Source: Synanceia verrucosa (taxonomy: Eukaryota > Chordata > Actinopteri > Perciformes > Synanceiidae). Taken from it: a DNA stretch of 64,000 bases. Below the pieces are notes generated by a model, which worked only from the letters and a program-made list of their open reading frames with translations, had not been told where the DNA came from and did not search any database. Location of the stretch: positions 28,658,392 to 28,722,391 of the forward strand of contig CM056552.1 of assembly GCA_029721515.1 (NCBI GenBank). The letters are read 5' to 3'. Positions within the stretch are counted from its first letter, which is position 1; the number at the start of each line of letters is the position of its first letter. Positions 20,211 to 30,313 of the stretch are shown here, in pieces. The position numbers were made by a program, and so were the translations under genes.

Positions 20211-20491
20211 TATGTGAGAGCTGACAACTTCTGAGTTGTGCTACGGCTTGAATGTAAGCAGGAAACCACTCTAGGCCTTTGCATGTGCAGTGCTGCTTGT
20301 GACATGAAATGGCCTCTTATATACCCTGGGAATCAATTAAGCTTAAGAATGTCAAATAGGACATAAAGTATTATGTGACCAGCTGCATTTTTTGTTGTGT
20401 TCATTGTATTATACGTTTAGTGGTACGAGATATTAGAATGAACAAGAAATTGAAGAAAACAAGGGTGGTCTAATAATTTTTTCCATGACTG
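19209..20491 (-). mobile_element. Tc1-type transposon missing its 3' end
   Basis: The right (5') end is CAGTCATGGAAAAAATTATT, read on the minus strand from 20491, next to TA at 20492-20493, the Tc1 target. A promoter-like region and the transposase frame follow. The other end is missing: the coding sequence runs straight into the microsatellite at 19208, so the last few codons, the 3' untranslated region and the second terminal repeat are gone. Without one end this copy cannot jump. Confidence 0.8.
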
Positions 20492-20678
20492 TATATACAC
20501 ACATATATGATATTTATATACAGTAAGTGGCAGTAGTATAGTTGCAGCAGAGTATGAAATAAATATGGCCAGATGAATGAATAAATGTGCAGCAGTAACA
20601 ATGAAATGAAATGAACAGCATTGCAAAGTAATGGCCGATGCCAGTGACTATTGTCCGTATTTTAAGTGTTTAACAGTC

Positions 20679-21880
20679 TTATTGCCTGGGGGACAAAGTT
20701 GTTGTAGAACCTGGTGGTCCTGCACCGGATGCTGCGGAACCTCTTACCAGAGGCCAGCGGGGTAAACAGTCTATGGAGGGGGTGTGTGGAGTTACTTCAG
20801 ATCCTCCTGGCCCGAGATACACAGTGGTTCTGAGCAATGTCCTGGATGGGGGGAGAGGCGTCCCGATGATCCTCTCTGCTGTCCTCACCACTCTCCTCAC
20901 ATCCTTCCAGTCAGAAGCCCTGCAGCTTCCACACCACACAGAGATGTAGTTGGTCAGGATGCTCTCTATGGTGCTTCTGTAGAATGTGGTGAGGATGGGT
21001 GGGGGCAGGTGGGCGCTTCTCATCCTACGCAGGAAGTACATCCTCTGCTGTGCCCTCTTGACCAGTGATGCAGTGTTCACAGACCAGACAAGGTCGTTTG
21101 TGATGTGCACCCCCAGAAACTTTGTGCTGCTGACCACCTCCACAGCGGTGTTGTTGATGACAAGTGGCTGGGCTGGTTCTTCCTGAAGTCAACAATGATC
21201 TCTTTGGTCTTGTTCACATTCCGCATTAGGCTGTTGTCTTTGCACCAGCCGCTCCACCTCCTCTCTGTAAGCTAGGTCATTTTTGTCCTTGATGAGGCCC
21301 ACCACTGTTGTGTCGTCCGCAAATTTCAAAATGTGATTTGTGGCATACCTAGGGACACAGTCGTGCATCATCAACGTGAACAGCAGGGGGCTCAGGACGC
21401 AGCCCTGAGGGGAGCCAGTGCTGAGGGTGATGACACTGGAGGTGTTCTGTCCGACACGCACTGACTGTGGTCTGTCGGTGAGGAAGTCAAGCAGCCAGGG
21501 GGATGCTGAGGCCCAGGGGTCCCAGTTTGCCTACCAGGTGCTGTGGGTATTGATGATGGTATTGAATGCTGAGCTGAAGTCCAGGAACAGCATCCACACA
21601 TGAGCATTCTTCTCTTCCAGGTGTGCAAGGCTCAGGTGAAGAGCGGAGAAGATGGCGTCCTCAGTGCAGCAGTTTGGTAGGCGAACTGGAAGGGGTCAAG
21701 TGTTGGGGGAGTCTGGAGATGATGTGCTCCTTTACCAGCCTCTCAAAGCTCTTCATCATGATGGGAGTTAGTGCAATGGGCTGGTAGTCATTGAGTGAAG
21801 TGATCTAAGATTTTTTTGGCACTGGGATGATCGTTGCAGACTTGAAGTACGATGGCATTGTGGCTTGGGCCAACTTGTGC
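20679..21880 (-). pseudogene. Rex1/CR1-like reverse transcriptase, broken
   Basis: In shifting frames on the minus strand: QPIALTPIMMKSFERLV, then (21461-21189) SPQGCVLSPLLFTLMMHDC and HILKFADDTTVVGLI, with the catalytic FADD motif intact. Then (21143-20679) SSTKFLGVHITNDLVWS, RAQQRMYFLRRMRSA and FYRSTIESILTNYISVW, the thumb and C-terminal blocks. At least three frameshifts lie between the blocks. The full enzyme would start with an endonuclease, not seen here. Confidence 0.8.
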
Positions 21881-22088
21881 TGATTTTGGTTTGCTTTTGG
21901 CATCGTAGGTGGAGTACTTTGACCAAAATATCCGAAACTGTTGTGAGCCCGTGCAGCCGCAGCCGAGTAGGGTGCCGCCATTTTCAGTGCTCGCCGCTCA
22001 TTGAGTGAACTATTCTGAACTTATCCCAGTTCGCTCTTTCAAATTTCCATCTCCCTCCTCCCTTGCTCTGACCACTGACACTTTAAAT

Positions 22089-22316
22089 TTATATACCTAG
22101 ATATACTTGATAGAGAACACTAACCACTGTGCTCCTCCTCAGCACTTCCCAAAGCTTTTCCCTGCCAAAGTTTGTGATACCAATGTGAGCTCTATTGCTG
22201 ACTATGTGCCAAACTTTTACTTCCTCATTCAAGTCCTCCTGGTCACCCCACACTGTGCATTTAAAGTCTCCACACCAGACTATTTTCCCACTCCACTCAT
22301 CAATAATACCTTCCAT
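22089..22316 (-). pseudogene. LINE endonuclease-like fragment
   Basis: The minus-strand frame contains WSGKIVWCGDFK, like the WxGDFN motif of LINE APE-type endonucleases, followed by unfamiliar text. It may be the 5' part of the jockey-like LINE whose reverse-transcriptase entry is at 18242-18960, split by the insertion of the LINE between them. Weak evidence. Confidence 0.3.
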
Positions 22317-22334
22317 TTCTTCTTTTTTAACTGT

Positions 22335-22560
22335 TTACCAGGCCAGGCCTTCTCATCCAACATCAGTGTGTGACCTCACAAATACACTTCTGGAAGAATG
22401 GTCAAAAATTCCCATAAACACAAACAATAGTTGAAGCTGTTACAGCTGCAAAGGGTGGACCGACATCATATTGAACCCTATGGATTAGGAATGGAATGTC
22501 ACTTAAGCTCATATGCAAGTCAAGGCAGGTGAGCTAATTCTTTTGTCAATATAGTGTATA
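22335..22560 (+). mobile_element. Tc1 fragment, 3' end
   Basis: The sequence is nearly identical to 9640-9890: GGCCTTCTCATCCAACATCA, then GAAGAATGGTCAAAAATTCC, then CATATTGAACCCTATGGATT, ending TCAATATAGTGTATA. It lacks about 30 bp in the last coding part (after CCCATAAACACA). Only the last 70 codons and the right end remain. Confidence 0.85.
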
Positions 22561-23269
22561 TTTGGCCTGTGCATTTAACTCATCCCTCAGGGGAGCAGTG
22601 GACTGCCATGTAAGGCAGAGCAACAGGGTTCAGTTTTGGTCAGGGACAAGTAGGCAGCAGGTGTGGGGGATCTATGACCCTGGGGTTTAGGGATAACCAT
22701 TCTACCAACTGAGTTACAGCCACCCACTGTCCTCCACTGGCGTCACTGGAAATGAGGAACCAGGAGACTCTGAGTGAGATTTTTATGTATTTATTTTTTT
22801 TACTTAAAGCCCATTGAAATATAAAAGACTACACCTATATAAGAGGTCAACAAAATGTTATTTTACTCAAAGAACTAATCTGGGTTTTAACTCAAGTAAC
22901 AGACCTGGCCGAATGAAACACAGAAAAGCCTTTATAGGAGTTGAAAAAAAATCAAATGACAGACAAAAGAAACATAAAAGCCATAGTCTGTCATGTTAGA
23001 GAGCTAGCGAGATTTGAACGTGGTAATTCCTCTCCTAAGCCCTACCCCCTCCTCCAACGCCACACCCCCTCAAACTTAAACCATCTGACCATAGGATTCA
23101 GCAGGGAGTTGTAGAGGTTCCTCTATACATGCCTTACTTCATTCCTCGTTACCTGTGAAACCATCATATACCGATAATCAGGTGGTTCTTAATACCCAAT
23201 TTAGACATTCAATTTAGACACGCTTTAAATTTTGTGATGCATCTTCTTTAGGTCTGTTAACGAGCAACC
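22561..23269. other. unassigned spacer
   Basis: No motif-bearing frame. A small A/T-rich tract near 22785-22800. Confidence 0.35.
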
Positions 23270-24271
23270 ATTTATTTCCTCCATCACTTTTGGACCCAGT
23301 ATTTTCAGTATGGTCTAACAGGGGTATTAAACAATTCAAAAATCTCGATGTAGGCAGTGTCTTTGAGTCTTTCGGCGACCTGTATTCTCAGTATAACTTT
23401 TCTCCTTCTCACTTATATTGTTATTTTCAAATTCAGAATTTTCTCTGGAAATGTTTCCTTAATTTTCCCTCTGTACCTCCTGGACAGTCTTGGGAACATT
23501 TGCTTTCATGTAATCTTTACCAGAAAGGTTTGATTTCTAATATATGCAATTTCATTTTATCTTTAAGCAATCATTGTAGTATGAAGGATATCAAGGATGT
23601 ATGGAAAAGGAACTGGGAATTCAATCAAATGTTAATCTTTGGCAACGGGCTACAGACAGGGTACGGACCTCCACCTCCTGTGCTCATTTGGGACTTATTC
23701 AATTTAAGGTCCTGCATAGGGTCCATTTCTCTAAATCCAGACTTTCTAAAATCTATCCAGAAATGGTAGATGAATGTGAAAAATGTCATGGTTCTCCCTA
23801 TCACCTAAGCCATATGTTTATCTTTGCCTGGCTCTAAATGGTTTTTAGACTGCATATTTTAATATTATGTCCATTGTTATTAGAGTAAACTTCTCCATAT
23901 TTGGGGTCCCAGATGCTTCTCTTGTATTAAATTATCTTGTATTAAATGCTAACCTAAAGGCTACCATAAGGATTTTACAAGCTTGGAGTTACTTTCTGAT
24001 TGAATTGAATGTGTGTCTGTCTCTGTGTCTTAAATCTTGTTTTGGCTATTTTGCGTTGGTCATTATTGTTCTTTTTTGGGGTTTCGTTTTTTGCATGTGT
24101 GTATATGCACGTGTATCTTAATCTATGGTCATATCTTTACATTTGTGCATACAGATTATTCATACCGACTTGATTATGTAAGGGTAAAAAGAAAAAAAAT
24201 GACTTGTACAGTCAGTGGATTGTATTTTTCATTGTCATTTTCTCAATAAAAATATTTTGGGAAAAAAAAAG
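23270..24271 (+). pseudogene. L1/Tx1-type LINE, 3' end with poly(A)
   Basis: Frame 23290-23769 starts DPVFSVWSNRGIKQFKNLDV and continues as the region C-terminal to an L1-type reverse transcriptase. A shifted frame (23601-23837) gives SCAHLGLIQFKVLHRVHFSK and DECEKCHGSPYHLSHMFIF, the Cys-rich tail block of these proteins. The 3' region ends with an AATAAA signal near 24244 and an A-tract at 24262-24271, as expected for a poly(A)-tailed retrotransposition product. The 5' part is missing. One or two frameshifts. Confidence 0.75.
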
Positions 24272-24639
24272 GATTCAGCAGAGAGAGGAGAGCCAATATG
24301 CGACCAACAAAGTTGTAAAACGTCCCGTTCAAAGCCAATATATCAATGTCATTTTGTCACCTTTATAATGCAGACACTGCAGACTGTGGCTGTGCAATAT
24401 GATCAAAATGTCATTTCCTATAACCTCTTCAATACAAGCGGCAACCACAGAAAAACTAAAGTTCACACTGGGCTAATACAAGCTACAAAAGGAGCTCAAA
24501 CATTACATATTTCATGAAAATAATAACTCCTGAAGCTAAACAAATAATGACCTGTCCAGCTGACAGAAGGCAACTTCTGCATCTACTGATGTTCACTCTG
24601 GTTTGTCCTCTTAACTTTATCCAGAGTTTTGTCTTTCAG

Positions 24640-24725
24640 TCTATTCTGCCTCCCTGAGCTGTCAGAAATAATGCTGGAAGTGGTATTTTTGGCTGCATTT
24701 TCTCTGCAGAATGGATTCTCCTTCT
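24640..24725 (+). repeat. fragment of the ACTATAACTTTAA dispersed repeat
   Basis: GCTGGAAGTGGTATTTTTGG and CTGCATTTTCTC match 14685-14735. Only a short piece is present before L2 sequence starts. Confidence 0.5.
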
Positions 24726-24739
24726 GCTAATTTTATTCA

Positions 24740-24925
24740 CTTTACATATGCTTCCTTCAGGCAATGATATTTGAAAACACTCCATAAATTTTTACTATTA
24801 TGTAGATGATACTCAGCTATATTTGTCATTCAAGCCAGATGAAACCAACCAGTTAGCTAAACTCCAAGAATGCCTTAAGGACATAAAAACCTGGATGACA
24901 GACAATTTGAGTGAAAAAATCTAAA
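24740..24925 (+). pseudogene. L2 reverse transcriptase palm fragment (copy B, left part)
   Basis: The frame reads YYVDDTQLYLSFKPDETNQL and AKLQECLKDIKTWMTDN, the catalytic YxDD block of an L2 reverse transcriptase (usual text YADDTQLYLS). It is followed at about 24960 by a minus-strand LINE. L2 sequence resumes at about 25965 in the same orientation, so this is probably one L2 copy split by an insertion with some loss. Confidence 0.7.
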
Positions 24926-24959
24926 AGTACAATGTTACAATGCAGTTGCAAATAACAGT

Positions 24960-25950
24960 GTGTAACACAGTTACAACAGTGCAATATTTTTTTAATTTAC
25001 ACACTTAAAGAGTCCAGCTTGTAGATGTGTGTAAGTTTGAGTGAAGAAGTGTGTGTGTGTCCAGGTGTATGGTGTGAATGTGTGGTGAGGTGAGTGTTCA
25101 GTGCTCAGTGTTTGTGTTGACACTCTACCTGAGAGGCGTTCAAGAGCCGTACGGCGTGGGGGAGTAACGACCTCCTGAGTGTGTCTGTGGAGCACGACAG
25201 TGACAGCAGTCTGTCACTGAAGCTGCTCCTCTGTCTGGAGATGGTGCTGTGCAGTGAATGTTCAGGATTGTCCATGATGGACAGAAGCCTGTTCAGGGTC
25301 TGTTGCTCTGCCACAGATAACAGCCTGTCCAGGCGTGCTGCGTCCTTCTTCTTCAGGCTGCTCCCCCAGCACACAACTGCGTACAGGAGGGCACTCACTA
25401 CCACAGACTGGTAGAAGATCTGTAGCAGCTTGTTGCAGATGTTGAAGGACGCCAGCCTTCTGAGGAAGTACAGATGGCTCTGTCCTTTCCTGCACAGAGC
25501 ATCTGTATCCAGTCCAGTTTATCATCATAGTACTTCCAGGTATTTATGTATAGGTGGGTACCACCTCCACACAGTCCCCTTTGATAAAAACTGGCACTGG
25601 CTGAGGCCTGGGTCTCCTGAAATTCCCCACCATCTCCCTGGTCTTGGTGGTGTTGAGAAGCAGGTGATTGGAGTTGCACCATTTGACAAAGTCCTGGATC
25701 AGTCCTCTGTACTCCTCCTCCTGTCCACTCCTGATACATCCCACAATGGCTGTCTCGTGTGCAAACGTCTGTGCATGGCAGCGCTCCCAGTTGTATTGAA
25801 AGTCAGACGTGTACAGTGTGAACAGAACCCCTAATTGCACATATTGAGGTCTGCTGGTCAGGTAGTTGGTGACCCATGCCACCAGGTGAGATTACAATCC
25901 CATCTCTGTCAGTTTGTGCCTGAAGACCAGAGGCTGGATGGTGTTAAAGG
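24960..25950 (-). pseudogene. Rex1/CR1-like LINE, C-terminal half
   Basis: Minus strand. Frame 25882-25544 reads MAWVTNYLTSRPQYVQLGV, LFTLYTSDFQYN and IQDFVKWCNSNHLLLNTTKT. Frame 25404-25105 reads VVSALLYAVVCWGSSLKKKD and RLLPHAVRLLN-like text ending the reverse-transcriptase ORF. This is a second lineage of the CR1/Rex1-like group, different from 18976-22080. The YADD block appears mutated (HAQTFAHETAIV). The frames overlap with shifts, so it is inactive. Confidence 0.7.
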
Positions 25951-25959
25951 CACTGGGAC

Positions 25960-26690
25960 AAAGAAACCATGCTGGGAAAGGCTGGACTATTGCAACTCCT
26001 TATTATTAGGCTGCCCCAATAAGTCCATCAATACTCTCCAGCTGGTCCAGAACGCTGCAGCAAGTGTTCTGACCAGAACCAGGAAAAGAGAACATATTTC
26101 GCCTGTGTTAGCCTCTCAGCACTGGCTCCCTGTAAAATCCGATCACTAACCTTACTAAAATACTAACTCGCCTTCTTCCCTGGAGTCCCTGTGCTTTTCA
26201 CCTCCCAGGTGTTCGTGAGCTGAGGCTACTTGGTGGGAAGGAGGTGGTGTCATCCAGGCTTCATCTGTTTGATGAGATGGAGAAGAGGCGATGCTGCTCA
26301 GGTTGTATCTGTTACAGTAGTGGAGAAGAGGATGTGTTTCCTCTCGCTCCATTTAACACATGTTGCAGATTAGTTTTGTGCCTCGTAGTCCCTGTGCATT
26401 CTCATCTCACAGGTGTCCATGGGTCCAGTTTACCTGGTGAAGTAGAGGTTGGGCAGACCAGGCTTCATCTTTTGGTACTGCATGACATGGTGGTGACGAA
26501 AACATCTTGCTGAGGCTTCTCCTGTTTGGTGTTGTGGAGAGGATGACGTGCTACCCAGGCATAATCTGGTTGGTTCGGTGGAGAGCAAGACGTGTTGCTC
26601 AGAAGCCATTGCCGACAGTTTGATGATGCTCTTCATCCCCTTGGACACTTTCATACAGTTCTATATGTATTAACTGTTGTTATATTAAGT
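25960..26690 (+). mobile_element. L2-type LINE, 3' end (copy B, right part)
   Basis: LDYCNSLLLGCPNKSINTLQ, LVQNAAASVLTRTRKREHIS and PVLASQHWLPVKS form the conserved C-terminal block of the L2 protein. The L2 3' region follows, with GTTCGTGAGCTGAGGCTACT and several of the 44-bp-type units (26240-26620), ending TTTGATGATGCTCTTCATCC. It matches 61240-62160 except for losses just after the coding block. Confidence 0.75.
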
Positions 26691-27690
26691 GGTAAAGCAA
26701 CAACTTTCAGTTTTGGTTGACTGTGGCAGTGCCAGTGGACCAAAGCGGTATTGTTTTGCCTGAAGGAAGACCACATTTTCCGTGAAGACCAGTGCATAGC
26801 GTCGTCAAATCCTGATGACTGAACTACATTTTGTTTCCAGTGGCTGTGTGAAGGATGAACAGTGACAACAGTGAACAGTGACAAGGTAATGAATCTAATT
26901 GTGGCTAAACAATATCATATGACAATGTTGAAAATAGCGACTGAAACGCTAACGAGTTTAGAGCCTTGAAACAGATAAATAAAATGTTATGTTGGATAAT
27001 TTCACTGTAAACACACGTACAGATCCCAGCAGGAAGGTGCCACATTGCCTGAATATCAACCCTGCACAATTTGCACGAATATACAGTTCAGTCTCTCAGG
27101 GAAAGTACTACTATTCATTCTAAACAGTTTCATCACACTGTATTGTTTCCTCTACTGTTATAAAGCTATTATTAGGATTCGATATGGAGAATTATACATA
27201 CATTTATTACTAAAATTACTCTATGCAAGTCTGTTATTTTCACTGTCATTTTTGAATTACTAAAAGCCAAGATGAATTGCTTTATGTCCTTGGCAATAAA
27301 GTTCAATATGATTCTGATGCTTATGAACAACAAAAATTATAACATAATATTTCTGTCTGTTGTTTTATCAGGAATTTGCTGTTCTGGACACTACCTCCAC
27401 CTCTTCTGAGTTTGAAAAAAAGTCATGGAAAAAAGAGTGGCATAAACACAATGTGATATTTTTGATATGTATGTGTATGACTTGAATAAATAAATAGCAC
27501 AACAACTCTGTGTTACAGTTGTAGTAAATGAACGAGAATGACAGTTGAAAAAAAATACTGTGAATAAAAAAGGGGGAGTGTGACACGTACATGGATAAAT
27601 AGAGTACAATAAAAATAGTTAAAATAATAAACACTGTTTAATCTGTGTGACAATGTATGCATGTACATTTACGTATGTAAACAGACAAGG
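26691..27690. other. unassigned AT-rich sequence
   Basis: No gene recognised. GGCAATAAAGTTC at 27292 resembles a polyadenylation signal but has no assigned transcript. Confidence 0.35.
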
Positions 27691-27698
27691 TAGAATCC

Positions 27699-27958
27699 TC
27701 AGCATTCACTTTGGGGAACACCTTCACCACATTTCCCTTGCATTCTAACTCGCTCAGCTGTTGGTGGTGGCTGTACTGAAGCCAGAACCCCTAAATTCCA
27801 GGGGTCATCTGGCCTGAGGGTCTGTTTGTTGTGAAGGTCACCTCCACTTTTCCAGACCTGCCTCTTTGCAAGTCTGCAGTGTAGGAGTAATCGTTCTTTT
27901 CCTTCACTGTGTAGAGACGCTCCAGGATTTGAACTTCTTATTGTAGTGTCGTCTGTAA
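27699..27958 (-). pseudogene. possible decayed exon of unknown gene
   Basis: On the minus strand a pyrimidine tract and CTTTCAG precede 27958. One frame after an early stop reads EVQILERLYTVKEKNDYSY, TADLQRGRSGKVEVTFTT and NRPSGQMTPG, then a stop, then FWLQYSHHQQLSELECKGN. The text looks protein-like, and the stops suggest a broken exon. Another frame is fully open (TDDTTIRSSNPGASLHSEG) but has less protein-like composition. I do not recognise the family. Confidence 0.25.
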
Positions 27959-27974
27959 CTGAAAGGAAGCACAA

Positions 27975-29231
27975 ATACTAGAACACTCTGGTTTTACAAC
28001 TATCAGGCAAACACTATGAGATTTCATTCAGGACTTGTCCTTAGATATGAATTTTAAACATGCAACAATCCCTGTAATTTTAGCTACACTCAGTGCTAGG
28101 TGCTATTGATAAGCAGGATTATGAAAAGTCATAAGTCAATGCACATTGCACAGAGGTTTTGTTTTACTGATCATTTACAGCAAGGAACACGCTTTGACTT
28201 CTTTAGCAATCACTGTAGTCAACTCAACAAAAAAATGACAAGAATCTCGTTCTTCTCTGAAACTATTACATAATAATTATCAGAAACTACAGATGACACG
28301 ACACTGACATAATGATACCACAGTGATTCAGTATGACTGATCTTTCCACAGTAGGAACATACATATTAATCTCAAACTTTATACAGTATATGTGGTTTGC
28401 AGTCATCACATTGTTTTTTTTTTTGTCTTTATACAGTAGGCTACTTTTGAGCTTGTTGCGTGGTTAGTCGTGTCAGTGTGGAACTACGAACTATCAAACT
28501 GGTGGCTATTTATTGCTACCATGCAAATTTCCGATAGCTAATATTAGCATTATTATTTTGATTTGAGCATCGAAAGCTATTTACTAGTCCAGCAGGAACA
28601 GAGCCAAGGCAGCATCACCAGAAATTCCTCCTTGTCTTTGAGCTCACACCAGCGAGTGAAAGCCGGGCTAATGTTGATCCTTGACTGTCCTTTTATCCGT
28701 AGCCTCCCTTTTTCTTATTTTGTCTCCTCAGACAAAAACTTTTCGTTTTCTTAGGTTGTTTTGCAGCTTCTGCCATGACAGCAGTGGTTGCGCATACGCG
28801 TTCGCATCAACTTCTGTCTTTGTAACCACTGGAGAAAAGGGGAAGTGATGTATGCTGTAAAGCAGTCAGCACATTTGTAGTTTTTTGTGTACAGACCCCC
28901 TCAAACCATGACAGAGGTGTCGTTCAATGAGTTGTTAGTTGATGTATCATCACAAAAGTTAGGAAAATATAATACAAGGCATTGAAAATGCAACAAAGTC
29001 AATGTAAAATAAAATTGGATACAACTACTTAATATACTTCCACTCGTGGCTATTGAAACTATGGAGCCACATTTTTCAGCTCAAACAATAAATTAACGTG
29101 GCAGATGGTACCAATCCCTGTTTTTGCATGTGTGATTCGTTAGGACATTGTTTGAAAGCTTTCAATGAGTTCTTTTGGTGGTCTTTTGAGCTCAACTGCT
29201 CAGGCTTAAAAAAACCCGGAGGAAAAATGCA
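27975..29231. other. unassigned; part resembles a dispersed fish repeat
   Basis: 28600-28860 (GAGCCAAGGCAGCATCACCA, CCGGGCTAATGTTGATCCTT, CTCAGACAAAAACTTTTCG) resembles a repeat I associate with many perciform genomes, but only one copy is in this window. No gene recognised. Confidence 0.35.
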
Positions 29232-29700
29232 AGCTGTCCCAGATGGTCACCATGCCACGCTTAGCAGCAAACATGAGGGAGCAGGCCATTGGTATGCTGA
29301 GATCCGGAATGACCGAAGCGAGGGTAGCCAGGCATTTTGGCGTCCACAGATGCACTATCTCACGCCTGCAGGCACGTTATGCACAGACATAATGTGCAGG
29401 ATATGGACTGGCTGCCTTGTTCCCCGGATATGAATCCGATTGAACACCTTTGGGACAATCTGGATCGCCGTGTACGGCGTCGTATTCCACTGCCGGTGAC
29501 GGTTGCTGATCTCCATACTGCACTCTTGGAAGAGTGGGAAGCGATTCCAGTGGCCGAAATCAACGCGCTCATCGTGTCTATGCCACGACGATCACACAAG
29601 ATATTGACATTTGTAATCCATGTCGATTAATTTTTCTATTGTTGCTTTTGTTCATTCATGTTCAGTATCATACCAAGTGAAGTCGCCCAATACATTATGA
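29232..29700 (+). pseudogene. Tc-type transposase with large internal deletion
   Basis: From ATG near 29270 the frame reads MREQAIGMLRSGMTEARVAR, HFGVHRCTISRLQARYAQ, a helix-turn-helix DNA-binding domain. Directly after it, in another frame, comes DMDWLPCSPDMNPIEHLWD, LDRRVRRRIP and EEWEAIPVAEINALIVSMPR, the end of the DDE domain with the last catalytic Glu. About 150-200 residues carrying the two Asp are missing. The 9.1-kb tandem duplication begins inside this fragment at 29483. Confidence 0.8.
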
Positions 29701-30026
29701 AAATTCAAATTAATATCGAAAAAAATACAATGTTGCGTTCTTAAATTCCTCTTAGTATATTTTATGAAGGTTGAAAAGTTATTAAGTGTTGCTTTAATGT
29801 GTTTTTAATTGTTGTTACTCTGTACAAATGGCATCTATTTCCTGTCTGTCCACCCTGAAAAGGAATCCCTTCTCTGTTGTTCTTCCTCAGTTTTCTACCA
29901 TTTCTTTTTCCCTGTTAAAAGTTTTTTCTTGGGGAGTTTTTCCTCAGTCGATGTGAGGGTTGTTTGTCAAGGACAGAGGGTGTCAGATCCTGTACAGATT
30001 GTAAAGCCCTCTGATTGACTTTACTC
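29701..30026 (+). repeat. dispersed repeat with TTTTTCCTCAGTCGATGTGA motif (unit 1)
   Basis: The CCCTGTTAAAAGTTTTTTCT, GGGGAGTTTTTCCTC and GTAAAGCCCTCTGATTG text is a very common fish repeat, usually the 3' part of a retroposon. The open frame 29809-30018 inside it is not a gene. It is duplicated at 38822-39147. Confidence 0.5.
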
Positions 30027-30313
30027 GATTAACTCTGTATTTCTGCAGAGGAGTGTGCTGGATATTTCTAGCAACAGTGGAGAGGGGAAACAGAGGGGGA
30101 ATGTGAGCAGGATGAGACATGAAGGTATCTGATTCTTTGCGTCAGAGTGTCAGTTGATTGGTCAGAGTCTTTACAGTCCTGCAGCTGCTACAGAGGTCTG
30201 ATTCTTTTCTTTACTTTTTTCTGAATGTATTGACTACTCTCAGGATGGAAGGACCATTTCACCCAGTAGAACAAAAATGGTTTCTGAACAGAATGACAGA
30301 CTATAGCTTTAAC
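30027..30313 (+). repeat. ACTATAACTTTAA dispersed repeat (unit 1)
   Basis: Matches 14780-15005 (AGAGTGTGCTGG, GTGAGCAGGATGAGACATGA, ATTTCACCCAGTAGAA). The copy in unit 2 (39150-39440) reads CCTTGGGACTGAG where this one reads CGTCAGAG, a clustered difference. Confidence 0.6.

Larger units (their letters stand above)
18976..22080 (-). mobile_element. Rex1/CR1-like LINE with a Tc1 inserted in its 3' part
   Basis: Minus strand. The reverse-transcriptase text starts near 21880 (QATMPSYFKSATIIPVPKK) and runs through 20679. The 3' part resumes left of the Tc1 and microsatellite, ending with a TTTATTGTCAT-type tail near 18976-18995. The span assumes that the parts left and right of the Tc1 are one element, which is an inference from orientation and order. 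Confidence 0.6.
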
